64,000 nt of DNA from a virus: the IMG/VR virus record IMGVR_UViG_3300047471_000162, positions 48,904-112,903 of that record; one strand, 5' to 3'. Shown here one piece after another: positions 9,043 through 17,837 of this stretch. Positions within the stretch are counted from its first letter, which is position 1; each line of letters begins with the position of its first letter. Under the pieces are notes generated by a model that searched no databases, was not told the DNA's origin, and worked only from the letters and a program-made list of their open reading frames with translations. Position numbers and translations under genes: made by a program.

Positions 9043-11433
9043 ATGAGTAACGGCTACGGTGTTGATTTCTTTGGAGTAGCTACCTATGGCTATTCCCAGC
9101 CATCTGATTACAGCGTAGCTCCATTCAATGCATATCAAACAGACTATTTAAAAATTACACTGAAGTGGCTATCTCCTAATAAGACATTATGGAAGTCTCT
9201 TCAATTAGTACGAAGTGTATATGGCTATCCTTCTTCACCTGCTGATGGTGTGCAGCTACTAACAGTAGTACCATCTGCTATGACAAATACATATGATGAT
9301 ACTAATCTAACCGCTGGAAAAATTTACTATTACACCATGTTCTTGAGCCTGGAAGCCCCTACATGGTCCAATGCAAATACCTATGGTGTTGGTCAAGTAG
9401 TTCTTTACAATAATCAGTATTGGTCCAGTCTTACTGTTGGAAATATTAATAACACTCCAGTAGTCGGATCCTCATTTTGGCAGAGCACTGTATACCAGCC
9501 TATTTGGTATCCCGCTGGCTATACTGCTAGCTTAGCCCTGAAGAACTATGGATATACCTCTCTTCTATACAACAGAACTCCTCAGCCCTATAAGGTTTCT
9601 AATTCTGATCTATTTGCTAACACTGTTGTAGATAATCCAGCGCTGTTCCACTACCTATCTTTGTTCGGTTTCCACCTGGATATGACCAAGACGGAATATG
9701 ATCTCTATCTTCAGGGAAATAATCCAGATATTATCTCGGCAGTATCCTTGGATGTATTAGGACAGCAACTTGGTTTTACTACTGACTATATTTCTTCTCC
9801 CCAGTTACGTCGTCAACGAGTTAAGAATACGACTGTCAACTATCGTTTAAAGGGAACTGCTCAGAGTATTCATAACGCTATAGCTGCTATAACTGGTTGG
9901 GATAGCGTTGTTACCGATAGCATTAATATGCTACAAGACGGAGATCAAGCAGCTTTTGCACACCCTAGATACGATTTATGGAATCCGGCTACTACTTATT
10001 TTGTTAATCAACTAGTGCAATTCAACGGGTTTAATTACAAGAATCTACTTCAGTCATATGGCCAAGCTCAGGCTCCTTCAGGTACCAGCTCAGCCAATAC
10101 TTGGTGGCAAGCTCAGATCTCAGGAACTTCTTCTCAGCTGACGGATACAACAGTTCTAAAGAACCCCACCAACTATGTCTCTGGCGGACCAGACGGTACT
10201 GGTGGATTCTCTACATGGTATCCAACTCCTACAGGTGGGTACTCCGGAACTATTCAACAGAATGGTATTGTCACTGGGCTACCACATCCTACAGATAACA
10301 CTATTAATAACTGGAATGCTCTAGCTTATGTAGATACACAGACTGCTTTATCTGTATCTCTTGCCAATTCTAGTGCTGGTATTCCTGTAGCACCTAACTG
10401 GAGTAATTCTACTAACTATGTAATTAATAACTGGGTCACTTCTAACTCGGTTACCTATATAGCTAAAAGACCCTCCGGCCCTGGAACTCCCTATGGTTTC
10501 ATAACACCTGGAACTAACGATACTTTTTGGTACGCTACATTCATTCCTATTTCTCCATCTCCAAATAGAGTGCAGTATCTGACGGATGGTGTTCCCCTAA
10601 TTCAGTACCGTCAGTGGGATTCATCTATTACCTATCAAATAGGGACACAGATTCTATACTTCGGTATTGTGTACCAGGCGATTAATATTAATAAGAATAG
10701 TAAGCCTTCTGGGTACTACTATTCAAATAAGGACTGGATTTATATACAACCTGCCGAGAATATTTATACAGCCTCCGCTTATCAGACTCGATTGACAACG
10801 AATACAACTGCTAAGCCATCTTTTATGGATGTAGAAATTTATGACAGTCTAAATAATTCTCAAGACTTCTTTAATAATGCTACTAACTCTTTCTTAGCCA
10901 GATTCGACGGAGACTATTCAGATCTCAATGGAATTAATGACAATACTTTGGCTAGTCTAGGTCGTCCATGGACAGCCACACCGTCTACAGCCAAGCTATG
11001 GAGATCCAATTATGGAATGGCTACTGTAGACCAGTCACTATTCGGGACTACTACATATGTATATCTAACAATCGCTTCAGGTATCTCTGATATTCTTTCT
11101 GGAATAACCTTTGTTACCGACTATACTGACGCTGCTCATATTGGTCATGGAATAATCTTTAGATTCCAAGATGCCAATAATTTCTGGTACACAACTAGAA
11201 AGACTTTGTATAAGGTTGTTGGTGGAGTAGAAACATCTATGGCTACATGGACTCGTCTATTGGATGGGGATAGAATGCTAGTGGTGACCAACGGATCAGC
11301 TATTTTGGTATACAAATATGTTCGCGATGGTACTAATACCAATGTATCGCTAGCAAATATCACTGATGCAGCGCTACAGACTGCCACCGTTCACGGATTA
11401 ATACAGAAATACTCACCATCAGGAGCTGTGTAA
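9043..11433 (+). CDS. Tail protein I-like baseplate protein with four carbohydrate-binding-like repeats
   Basis: This 796-residue protein carries a tail protein I-type core near residues 195-290 (SLDVLGQQLGFTTDY, then QLRRQRVKNTTVNYRLKGTA), just after J as in P2. Around it are four copies of a CBM5/12-like pattern W-x3-T/N-Y-x5-V-x2-N/Y-x2-Y near residues 107, 313, 452 and 525. CBM5/12 modules bind chitin or related glycans. Residues after about 620 form another beta domain. The protein probably links wedge to receptor binding on the cell wall. Confidence 0.65.
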   Translation: MSNGYGVDFFGVATYGYSQPSDYSVAPFNAYQTDYLKITLKWLSPNKTLWKSLQLVRSVYGYPSSPADGVQLLTVVPSAMTNTYDDTNLTAGKIYYYTMFLSLEAPTWSNANTYGVGQVVLYNNQYWSSLTVGNINNTPVVGSSFWQSTVYQPIWYPAGYTASLALKNYGYTSLLYNRTPQPYKVSNSDLFANTVVDNPALFHYLSLFGFHLDMTKTEYDLYLQGNNPDIISAVSLDVLGQQLGFTTDYISSPQLRRQRVKNTTVNYRLKGTAQSIHNAIAAITGWDSVVTDSINMLQDGDQAAFAHPRYDLWNPATTYFVNQLVQFNGFNYKNLLQSYGQAQAPSGTSSANTWWQAQISGTSSQLTDTTVLKNPTNYVSGGPDGTGGFSTWYPTPTGGYSGTIQQNGIVTGLPHPTDNTINNWNALAYVDTQTALSVSLANSSAGIPVAPNWSNSTNYVINNWVTSNSVTYIAKRPSGPGTPYGFITPGTNDTFWYATFIPISPSPNRVQYLTDGVPLIQYRQWDSSITYQIGTQILYFGIVYQAININKNSKPSGYYYSNKDWIYIQPAENIYTASAYQTRLTTNTTAKPSFMDVEIYDSLNNSQDFFNNATNSFLARFDGDYSDLNGINDNTLASLGRPWTATPSTAKLWRSNYGMATVDQSLFGTTTYVYLTIASGISDILSGITFVTDYTDAAHIGHGIIFRFQDANNFWYTTRKTLYKVVGGVETSMATWTRLLDGDRMLVVTNGSAILVYKYVRDGTNTNVSLANITDAALQTATVHGLIQKYSPSGAV

Positions 11434-13853
11434 TGCCATTGCCAAAAATAAGCACACTTAATAATGTCTACATCAATGGTGTACTTAATAAACAATGGAA
11501 CGCCAATGGTGGAACTTTTGGGTTAGTAAATCCTGTCGACTTTATCACCTCAACATATGGTGCTAATGGCTATGGGCAGAATTACTATGGTGGAGTTATT
11601 CCTAACTCTGCTACACCGTATGTTCAAGCTACATCTGTACCTAGCTTTTTCGGTGCGTCACTATATGACGCATCTAATAGTAGTTTCTCAGCACAGATCA
11701 CAGCAGCGCCTAATGGTAGTGGCTCGGTACAAACTTCTATTGTAATGAAGCAGGATGAGCATAACTATGTAGAAATGTATGTAGGTCCTGATGGTAAGTT
11801 TGGTGGGTATTCTTCTAATGGGGGAATACCTGCTATCCCTACTCAGCTATTTCCTGCGTATAACCCTATAGCTCACGCTTACTGGAGAATAAGAAATGAT
11901 ACTTTCTTATTCTTCTTCGAAGCTTCTCCTGATGGAGCCACTTGGACTACTCTAGCTAGTATTAATTACAGTTGGGATATTACTTCTGTAACTCTCATGT
12001 TCTTTGCCGGATATTCTGGTAAAGAGGATCAAGGTTTACGCGCGTTTATAAACCATGTAAATCAAAACACTGTTTCTACAGTCCTATCTGCTAAAGTACA
12101 GAATTCTTCGTTTATTCATGGTGCTGTAGTAGTAACAAATCCCAACGCACTATCCGGAACGGCTTCGGGCTTCAGTGGAAGAAATTCCACCTTCCATGCG
12201 GTCAGTGGAATAGGTCAGGGTGGTCTTACCGACTTTGGTGTTGTACAAATTGGTCATGATGATCCGGCTACCGCCAGAATAATCTCTTATATACCAGTAA
12301 ATATCAGTGGTGGAGCCTCTGTTGCTTGGGCTCGCAGCTATAACACTATGGTTCCTGCGGCACCTTATCGTGATGGAAGTTATTGGCAACCAGGAAAGAC
12401 AGCTATTCTTAACGTTGGTGCACAGTCAGTAAACGATACATTCCAGCAAGCTATGACTAGCGTTCAATTCGAGAAGACTCCAGGATCATTCAATAGACTG
12501 AATCCTAATGTAGCTTTTTACACCGACACCTGCGAATTCGCGGCTCAAAAGTCTCTATCAGGTAATGGTGTAGGTTCTCAGAATGTCACCCGCAGCAAAG
12601 ACATAGCCTATGCTGGAAACTTCTCCGGGAAGATGGTGTTTGGTGGCTCTCCAGCTACTGATGGATCCGGACATACAGCTTACTGGCCTTATCCAACGCG
12701 CAAAGCGTTAACACCAATCATTAACAATACTTTAGGGCAGGAAACAGTAAGAGGATCAGTAGCCTTAAATACAACAAGAGCTGGAACCCAATGGTATCCA
12801 GCCCTGGCTATCTATGATGCTAACTTCAACCTGCTTTCGCAAAGCACATTCCTTTCTGCATCAGTACCCACGTTAGTTACACACCCTGGTGGAGGAAACT
12901 GGCAAGTGGCTTCTGTTCTTCTACCAACAGGTATAACTGCGGCTCGATGGATAAGTGTAGTACCTGTAGTTATCGTCCCTGGAACTACACCAGAGACTGT
13001 CTATATGAGTGATCATACGATTGTGGGTATTACTCCTACAATCTCGTCATATCCGTCTACTTATGTAGATCCTCAGCAATATACTATTTCACTGAAACCA
13101 GATCGTCTGAACTATGCAGCTAATTCTGGATTCCCCGCCAATATAGACGGATGGAACATAGCATCTGATGGAACCTCTGGTAGCCCCGATTCTTTGTCTC
13201 TGAGTTGGGACAGCACTATTGGATTTAATTCATTAGGATCTTTGAAAGCGCACTTAGCAGCACCTTCTGGTACCTACACAGGTACTGCTAATGCAAGAAC
13301 TGGACCAGCTAGTTATCTAGTAAGTACTACATCTTCTATGTTCCCAATAATCCAAGGTTTGAAGGTAGGTCACACATATACCTTCTCTGCTTGGATCAAG
13401 CAAGGTGTTGGTTGTCCAGATATCCAGATGCATATTCTTGATCCTAACTACACTGGTCTTTATAACACTAGTTTGAGTCATATTCAGAATACTGATCCCA
13501 GTGCTAGCCAAGGAGGATGGCATAGAATGTATGCCACCTTTACTATTCCACCCGACGGGGGTTCTGATTACCGACTATGGTTTACCGTGCAGTATACCGA
13601 CATAGTAGCTTTGGCTCCCTTCGATTTCTGGATTGATTCTATTCTGGTAGAAGAGACTTCACTGGTAGGTACTTATTTTGATGGTGGTTTTGCTTCTCCT
13701 GAATACCAGTATGAAATGCAAGGTGGACCTGACAATAGATCTTATTACTACAAGGACTACACCAATAAGCTGGCTAGAATTAATGCAATAATTCCTCAGT
13801 ATGCTCCTATAGCCTCTTCATATAAGTTATTAACTGCACAACCTCCTACATAA
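11433..13853 (+). CDS. Large tail/receptor-binding protein with lectin-like domains
   Basis: This 806-residue protein is coupled to the previous gene (TAATG). Residues about 70-200 resemble a concanavalin/LamG-like sandwich (EHNYVEMYVGPDGK, AYWRIRNDTFLFFFEASPDG). Residues about 560-760 resemble CBM4/9-type domains ending FDFWIDSILVEE and TYFDGGF, common in actinophage minor tail proteins. It is the last gene before a terminator. A host surface glycan-binding role is likely. Confidence 0.55.
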   Translation: MPLPKISTLNNVYINGVLNKQWNANGGTFGLVNPVDFITSTYGANGYGQNYYGGVIPNSATPYVQATSVPSFFGASLYDASNSSFSAQITAAPNGSGSVQTSIVMKQDEHNYVEMYVGPDGKFGGYSSNGGIPAIPTQLFPAYNPIAHAYWRIRNDTFLFFFEASPDGATWTTLASINYSWDITSVTLMFFAGYSGKEDQGLRAFINHVNQNTVSTVLSAKVQNSSFIHGAVVVTNPNALSGTASGFSGRNSTFHAVSGIGQGGLTDFGVVQIGHDDPATARIISYIPVNISGGASVAWARSYNTMVPAAPYRDGSYWQPGKTAILNVGAQSVNDTFQQAMTSVQFEKTPGSFNRLNPNVAFYTDTCEFAAQKSLSGNGVGSQNVTRSKDIAYAGNFSGKMVFGGSPATDGSGHTAYWPYPTRKALTPIINNTLGQETVRGSVALNTTRAGTQWYPALAIYDANFNLLSQSTFLSASVPTLVTHPGGGNWQVASVLLPTGITAARWISVVPVVIVPGTTPETVYMSDHTIVGITPTISSYPSTYVDPQQYTISLKPDRLNYAANSGFPANIDGWNIASDGTSGSPDSLSLSWDSTIGFNSLGSLKAHLAAPSGTYTGTANARTGPASYLVSTTSSMFPIIQGLKVGHTYTFSAWIKQGVGCPDIQMHILDPNYTGLYNTSLSHIQNTDPSASQGGWHRMYATFTIPPDGGSDYRLWFTVQYTDIVALAPFDFWIDSILVEETSLVGTYFDGGFASPEYQYEMQGGPDNRSYYYKDYTNKLARINAIIPQYAPIASSYKLLTAQPPT

Positions 13854-13874
13854 TTAAATAGTAAATACATATTT

Positions 13875-13919
13875 AAAGGGTATATCTAGTAGTAATTATT
13901 ACTATTAGATATACCCTTT
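13875..13919. terminator. Bidirectional terminator after tail genes
   Basis: A near-perfect inverted repeat has outer arms AAAGGGTATATCTA and TAGATATACCCTTT (14 bp) and a further AGTAAT-T-ATTACT stem at the centre. It lies 22 nt after the last tail gene, and A/T-rich tracts on both sides suit termination from either direction. Confidence 0.75.
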
Positions 13920-13936
13920 AGTTGTGTATAAAGACA

Positions 13937-13965
13937 AGTGTAGTACCGTCTGGGGTGTCTGTCAA
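13937..13965 (-). promoter_or_regulatory. Minus-strand sigma70-type promoter facing the terminator
   Basis: Read on the minus strand: TTGACA (13965-13960), 17-nt spacer, TACACT (13942-13937). Transcription would start near 13930 and meet the bidirectional hairpin about 10 nt later, so the product would be a short hairpin RNA. No minus-strand gene follows. The motif match is seen; activity is inferred. Confidence 0.45.
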
Positions 13966-14010
13966 GGTGTGCTAGGCTGTAGCCATCACACACTTCAAGA
14001 GGAGATATAC

Positions 14011-14277
14011 ATGATCATCGCAGCAGTAGCTCTAGCAACCTTCTGGGCATGGCAATTTATCTTTGCCTATGTCCCTTGGTTACCTGATTATGTTGCGCAT
14101 TTCTTAGTACCTCTTATGGCATTCGGATTCTTCTTTTTACCTCAGATATTCTTATTACCCTTAGCAGTAGCTGCCATTGTTGGGTTGCTTCATAGACTAG
14201 CTAACTCTATGCTGAGAACAAATACTCAGGTGACTCTGCCTAAGCGTAGATCAAATATTCCGCCTCCACCACGTTGA
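14011..14277 (+). CDS. Small membrane protein (holin candidate)
   Basis: This 88-residue protein starts at the ATG preceded by AAGAGGAG. Two hydrophobic segments (IIAAVALATFWAWQFIFAY and a later LVPLMAFGFFFLPQIFLLPLAVAAIVGLL) predict a two- or three-pass membrane protein with a basic, Pro-rich tail. Its place right after the tail operon would suit a holin, but no endolysin is adjacent, so the function is open. Confidence 0.6.
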   Translation: MIIAAVALATFWAWQFIFAYVPWLPDYVAHFLVPLMAFGFFFLPQIFLLPLAVAAIVGLLHRLANSMLRTNTQVTLPKRRSNIPPPPR

Positions 14278-14302
14278 CATCCCCGCCCTTCTGGACTAGA
14301 GT
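14274..14302 (+). promoter_or_regulatory. Sigma70-type promoter, copy 1 of a duplicated promoter-leader module
   Basis: TTGACA at 14274-14279, 17-nt spacer, TAGAGT at 14297-14302. The sequence following it (GTTCTTCTCATCAGCCCAGC) recurs after the promoter at 52842. It overlaps the end of the previous gene and would drive the 14345 gene and perhaps the replication block. Confidence 0.7.
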
Positions 14303-14344
14303 TCTTCTCATCAGCCCAGCAGGGCAAACTTTTTGAGAGGAGCT

Positions 14345-15337
14345 ATGATGCAGGACTACACCAAGGATCTGACTATTCTTGTGGCGGGTACTGGCAGGAC
14401 CAGTGTCAAGAATCTTGAAGCGAACATGCTTGATTTTATCTTTGGTCCTGCACCCTCTGAGGGTGAGGAGGAGCTTGAGCGTGATGTTGTAATTATTGTG
14501 CCTGAGTCATCTGATATTCCTGCTGGTATTTCTACACTCCTTCAGTGGGGTGAGGAGCATGGTATGGAGTTCTCCCTTATTCAGGGAGAGGACGATCGAG
14601 AAGCTATGGAAAAGGCATTCGAAGAGATTGCCATTGCTCATGGTTCTGGTCGTGAGACTGCTATGGTTATGCTCTATGATCCCAGTAGCAAGTATGAGAA
14701 GGGTAGCAATGATCTTTCTGACCGAGAGATCATTGGGGATGCTAAAAACCATGCTTGGCTCAAGACGTATAATCTCTGCGAAGGACTCATTGATTCCTTT
14801 GATGGTTTCGAGACCACTGATGAGCGGCTGAAGCGTGAGCGCCTTCAGAAAGAGTACGATGCTGAGTTGAAGCGCAAGGAAGCAGAGGACAAGCCTGTCA
14901 AGAAGGCAGTAGCTAAGAAGGCTACAGTGCCCCGTAAGCAGGCTGCCAGCAAGGCAGTGGCAGCAGTAGACAAGCCTCTCACGGAAGAGGCTCAGAAGCC
15001 CCTTGTAGCCCCTCTAGAGACTGCTTGTGTTCATTACTTCTTGCGGGGAGATGAGCAGAAGGATACTGATCCGCTAATCTGTAAGAACTGTGGAGAACTT
15101 GATCCGGAGAAGCCTCTAGAGCTGTCTGGTACTATCGCTATCAAGCCCACTCTACCTACTGATCTTTCTCCTGTACCTGACGAGGTTTGGAAGGATGTTG
15201 CTAAGGCAGTACCCTCTACCAGCACTGTCACTGTTAAGAAGGAAGACCTGGCCTTGCTGGGTAACTCCATCAAGGATATGGCAGTAGCATTCAGCGACGC
15301 CATGAAGGTATTTACGCAGATTCTGGAGGATAACTAA
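14345..15337 (+). CDS. Unknown protein with Lys/Ala-rich linker and Cys cluster
   Basis: The start at ATG 14345 follows GAGAGGAGC and gives 330 residues. The N-terminal half (LTILVAGTGRTSVKNL, VVIIVPESSDIPAG) looks like an alpha/beta Rossmann-type domain. A charged coiled-coil-like segment follows and then a Lys/Ala/Val-rich linker. A Cys cluster (CVHYF, then CKNCGEL) sits near residue 235-255. It is the first gene after a strong promoter, which suggests a highly expressed protein. Function not recognised. Confidence 0.75.
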   Translation: MMQDYTKDLTILVAGTGRTSVKNLEANMLDFIFGPAPSEGEEELERDVVIIVPESSDIPAGISTLLQWGEEHGMEFSLIQGEDDREAMEKAFEEIAIAHGSGRETAMVMLYDPSSKYEKGSNDLSDREIIGDAKNHAWLKTYNLCEGLIDSFDGFETTDERLKRERLQKEYDAELKRKEAEDKPVKKAVAKKATVPRKQAASKAVAAVDKPLTEEAQKPLVAPLETACVHYFLRGDEQKDTDPLICKNCGELDPEKPLELSGTIAIKPTLPTDLSPVPDEVWKDVAKAVPSTSTVTVKKEDLALLGNSIKDMAVAFSDAMKVFTQILEDN

Positions 15338-15348
15338 TAGCCTATCCA

Positions 15349-15477
15349 GTGATAAACACTGTGCACATTGTCCCTATTGACCCGATCAGTATTCTAATTC
15401 TTGCTTTGATAGAGTTGTTCATTATACTCCTAGCATTAGGAGTACTTCTGTATACCTATACCACTAAGGACGCATGA
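15349..15477 (+). CDS. Very small membrane protein
   Basis: A GTG-initiated frame of 42 residues has one long hydrophobic helix (ILILALIELFIILLALGVLL) and a short polar tail. The ribosome-binding site is poor; the nearest GGAGG lies about 20 nt upstream in the end of the previous gene, so it may be translationally coupled. Function unknown. Confidence 0.4.
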   Translation: MINTVHIVPIDPISILILALIELFIILLALGVLLYTYTTKDA

Positions 15478-15509
15478 GTATATGACAAGCCAGGATTTCC
15501 TGGACGACC

Positions 15510-15567
15510 TATAATAGGACTTCCCTTTTGATGTTACACTAGAAGAAATTCTATCAAAAGGGAAGTC
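15510..15567 (+). promoter_or_regulatory. TATAAT box and stem-loop that buries the HNH gene's ribosome-binding site
   Basis: A 15-bp perfect stem (GACTTCCCTTTTGAT 15518-15532 with ATCAAAAGGGAAGTC 15553-15567, 20-nt loop) ends 5 nt before ATG 15573. Its right arm contains AAGGGAAG, the apparent Shine-Dalgarno. TATAAT at 15510-15515 would start transcription near 15522, inside the left arm, although no good -35 is visible. It could also act as a terminator. Hairpins that silence homing endonuclease genes on read-through transcripts are known in T4. Confidence 0.55.
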
Positions 15568-15572
15568 TTATT

Positions 15573-16163
15573 ATGTTTACTAGAAAATGCGGTACTTGCG
15601 CCCAGGATAAGCCACTAATATCCTTCGGCTTAAAATCTAAAGACCCCGTGAAATATCACTACACATGTCTAGAATGTGTAGCTGTATATTTAAAAAATCG
15701 CAAGTCCGAATTAAAAGCCTCATCAGGGGGTTGTATAGTTTCTCGTTGCAGATTCTCAGCAGAAGATACTATGTGTGCTCGCCACACTTTACGTTGGTCA
15801 TATATATCTACCTTTACCAAGGTAGTACAAACAGGTGACGAATGGTATCACCTATTAGGTAGCGCGGGCACTAAGGGTCCTGATGGGTATATAAAGATCA
15901 AGTTTTCTAGCCATCCAAATAGTAAATTACATGGGGCTTTGCCAGAACACACCTTAGTTATGACATACATGGTGGGTAGAGCCCTATTCCCTGGGGAAAA
16001 TGTTCATCATAAAAATGGTGTACGAGATGATAATCGTCCAGAAAATCTGGAACTTTGGTCAAAATCGCAACCTGCTGGTCAACGAATAGACGATAAAGTA
16101 AACTGGGCAATTGAATTACTTAGTGTATATAAGCCGGAGGTATTAATTAATGGTGTCCGATGA
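15573..16163 (+). CDS. HNH endonuclease 1 (free-standing homing type)
   Basis: This 196-residue protein has an N-terminal zinc module (CGTC at residues 6-9, then CLEC). The C-terminal HNH core is FPGENVHHKNGVRDDNRPEN followed by [13 protein letters not shown] and a helical tail, nearly the same as in the genes at 27594 and 44470. Such enzymes cut phage DNA and spread their own gene. The 3' end overlaps the next start by 14 nt and carries that gene's GGAGG. Expression is probably limited by the upstream stem-loop. Confidence 0.85.
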   Translation: MFTRKCGTCAQDKPLISFGLKSKDPVKYHYTCLECVAVYLKNRKSELKASSGGCIVSRCRFSAEDTMCARHTLRWSYISTFTKVVQTGDEWYHLLGSAGTKGPDGYIKIKFSSHPNSKLHGALPEHTLVMTYMVGRALFPGENVHHKNGVRDDNRPENLELWSKSQPAGQRIDDKVNWAIELLSVYKPEVLINGVR

Positions 16164-16572
16164 ATTTTTAATAGATCTATGGGGATCTCCAGAACCGGAG
16201 GTTCCCATTAAGTCGTCTGTATTTAATTCAATTACACTTACCAAATACTTTCAGGATAGGCTATTGTCTTCATCCTGGTATAAAGGTTTTGGTATTGTCA
16301 ATCAGCGCGCTATGGCTGGTCAGTTGTCACAGTGGAAGCGCCTAGGAGTACCAGCTGATACAGTCTATGCCATGATAGATCTCTACATGGAGGACTACAC
16401 TATGAGAGGTAAGTCCCCTAGTTGGCAGGACTTCATCTATCAACGTGATAAGCTTGCGTCTTCTCTTCCGAACACAGGAGATAAGTCGCAGCTTGACACA
16501 GACCCCCTGCTTGAGGCAGACTACAACCCAGAAGAAGCCATGCGCCAGTATCTTGCAGAGAGGAATAACTAG
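16150..16572 (+). CDS. Possible replication accessory protein upstream of helicase loader
   Basis: This 140-residue protein is coupled at both ends (overlaps HNH1 by 14 nt; its stop shares a base with the next GTG). Its mainly helical sequence (QRAMAGQLSQWKRLGVPAD, YMEDYTMRGKSPSWQDFIYQ) and place before a DnaC-like ATPase suggest a role in helicase loading or origin recognition. No motif is diagnostic. Confidence 0.6.
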   Translation: MVSDEFLIDLWGSPEPEVPIKSSVFNSITLTKYFQDRLLSSSWYKGFGIVNQRAMAGQLSQWKRLGVPADTVYAMIDLYMEDYTMRGKSPSWQDFIYQRDKLASSLPNTGDKSQLDTDPLLEADYNPEEAMRQYLAERNN

Positions 16573-17246
16573 TGGCATTCTCTAAGGAGTTCTATGATGG
16601 TCGATGGGAGCAGGCCAATATTCCCATCAAGATGCGAGGATTTCGTATAAAAGACTATAAGCCGGTGAGTAACAGTGGTGGAGTAGCTGCCCTTAAGGCT
16701 CAAGATTTTATTGATGACTTCTCCAATCGTTTTATCTCAGACAATCGAGCCGCTGCCGGTGATCTTCCTGAGGATAGGTCCCGAATCGGACAGGGTATGA
16801 TGCTGCTCGGCCCCAATGGCACGCGTAAGACTACTCTTGGGATTGCTGTACTGACTGAGCTACAGTATATTTCTCTTAGCTACCGTGGTTTCTATATTCG
16901 TTTCTCCGAGTGGCAGCGCTGCCTTACTGATACTTATAGTAAAGATAACAGTGCACGTATTACAACTGCCAAGAAGATGCTAGCCCTGGCAGAATTTATG
17001 CCAATCGTACTTCTTGATGACCTTGGGCAGGAGTACCGCACAGCTTCTGGTTTTACTCGTGATAAGTTTAATGAGTTTCTACGTGTACGCTATGATGCGG
17101 CACGTCCTACTATCGTAACTACTAATGAAGATCCTGACAGCATTCGAGAGATCTATGGTAAGAGCCTTGACAGCTTCCGCCATGATGCTTTTGGTGAGCC
17201 TATCCAGCTGCTTGGTCGGGATTCTCGTAAGCCTGGAAGGAATTAA
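16572..17246 (+). CDS. DnaC/IstB-like AAA+ ATPase, putative helicase loader
   Basis: This 224-residue protein has Walker A GPNGTRKTT near residues 80-88 (the usual Gly before Lys is Arg) and Walker B VLLDDLGQE near residue 146. The sensor-1-like TIVTTNE follows, as in DnaC/DnaI loaders. It would load the replicative helicase encoded at 20642. GTG start, overlapping the previous stop. Confidence 0.75.
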   Translation: MAFSKEFYDGRWEQANIPIKMRGFRIKDYKPVSNSGGVAALKAQDFIDDFSNRFISDNRAAAGDLPEDRSRIGQGMMLLGPNGTRKTTLGIAVLTELQYISLSYRGFYIRFSEWQRCLTDTYSKDNSARITTAKKMLALAEFMPIVLLDDLGQEYRTASGFTRDKFNEFLRVRYDAARPTIVTTNEDPDSIREIYGKSLDSFRHDAFGEPIQLLGRDSRKPGRN

Positions 17247-17248
17247 CT

Positions 17249-17494
17249 ATGGAAGAATCCCGAAATATCTATGATATCCTCTCGAAAATTGAGTGGGAGG
17301 GTGGTATAGATGCAGTTTTGGATTATGGAATGCGTAATATTGATGAGTATGATGTCCCTGGTGAGTTGAAGGAGCAATGGGCAGAGATGTGCGATGCCTA
17401 TGCGGAGTTCGAGACTTTGCGCGATGAAATGGACAGAGCTCTATCACGTTTTGAGATTGAGTATGGAGAGAAGAATCCTACAGAGGAGTACTAA
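17249..17494 (+). CDS. Small acidic protein, unknown
   Basis: This 81-residue, strongly acidic, helical protein starts 2 nt after the loader gene's stop and overlaps the next gene by 1 nt. No family recognised. Confidence 0.6.
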   Translation: MEESRNIYDILSKIEWEGGIDAVLDYGMRNIDEYDVPGELKEQWAEMCDAYAEFETLRDEMDRALSRFEIEYGEKNPTEEY

Positions 17495-17679
17495 TGTCAT
17501 ATGAGTACGAGATTGATAAGATTATCACTGTGTTTGACGCGCAGAATATGGAGGAGAGTGAGCTTCAGAGATTCCGCGAGTATCTTCGAGATATCCTTGA
17601 TGACTTTGAGGACGCAGCTTATTATCGCGGCATGGATTCTGTTCATGCGTGTTGTGATGATGGGTGTGGTTACTACTAA
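17494..17679 (+). CDS. Small acidic protein with C-terminal Cys residues, unknown
   Basis: This 61-residue protein begins at the TAATG junction. It has an acidic helix (EESELQRFREYLRDILDDFE) and ends HACCDDGCGYY, a possible metal site. It is coupled on both sides in a run of tiny genes. Confidence 0.6.
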   Translation: MSYEYEIDKIITVFDAQNMEESELQRFREYLRDILDDFEDAAYYRGMDSVHACCDDGCGYY

Positions 17680-17837
17680 TGATGGATACTTTCGCTGAGA
17701 TTTATCAGGCTAAGTTCTACTGTGTGGAGTGTGACTCAGTAGTTATTCTTGTCTCTTGGAAGGATATCCTCAATAGTGGTGGAGTTCAGCGCTGTGATTG
17801 TTCCGACTTCGAAGATGAAGAGGAGGATGACGAGTGA
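17679..17837 (+). CDS. Small zinc-binding-like acidic protein
   Basis: A 52-residue frame between TAATG and GTGA overlaps. It has CVEC near residue 15 and CDC near residue 40, a four-Cys ribbon-like arrangement, and a tail of Asp/Glu. Unknown function. Confidence 0.6.
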   Translation: MMDTFAEIYQAKFYCVECDSVVILVSWKDILNSGGVQRCDCSDFEDEEEDDE

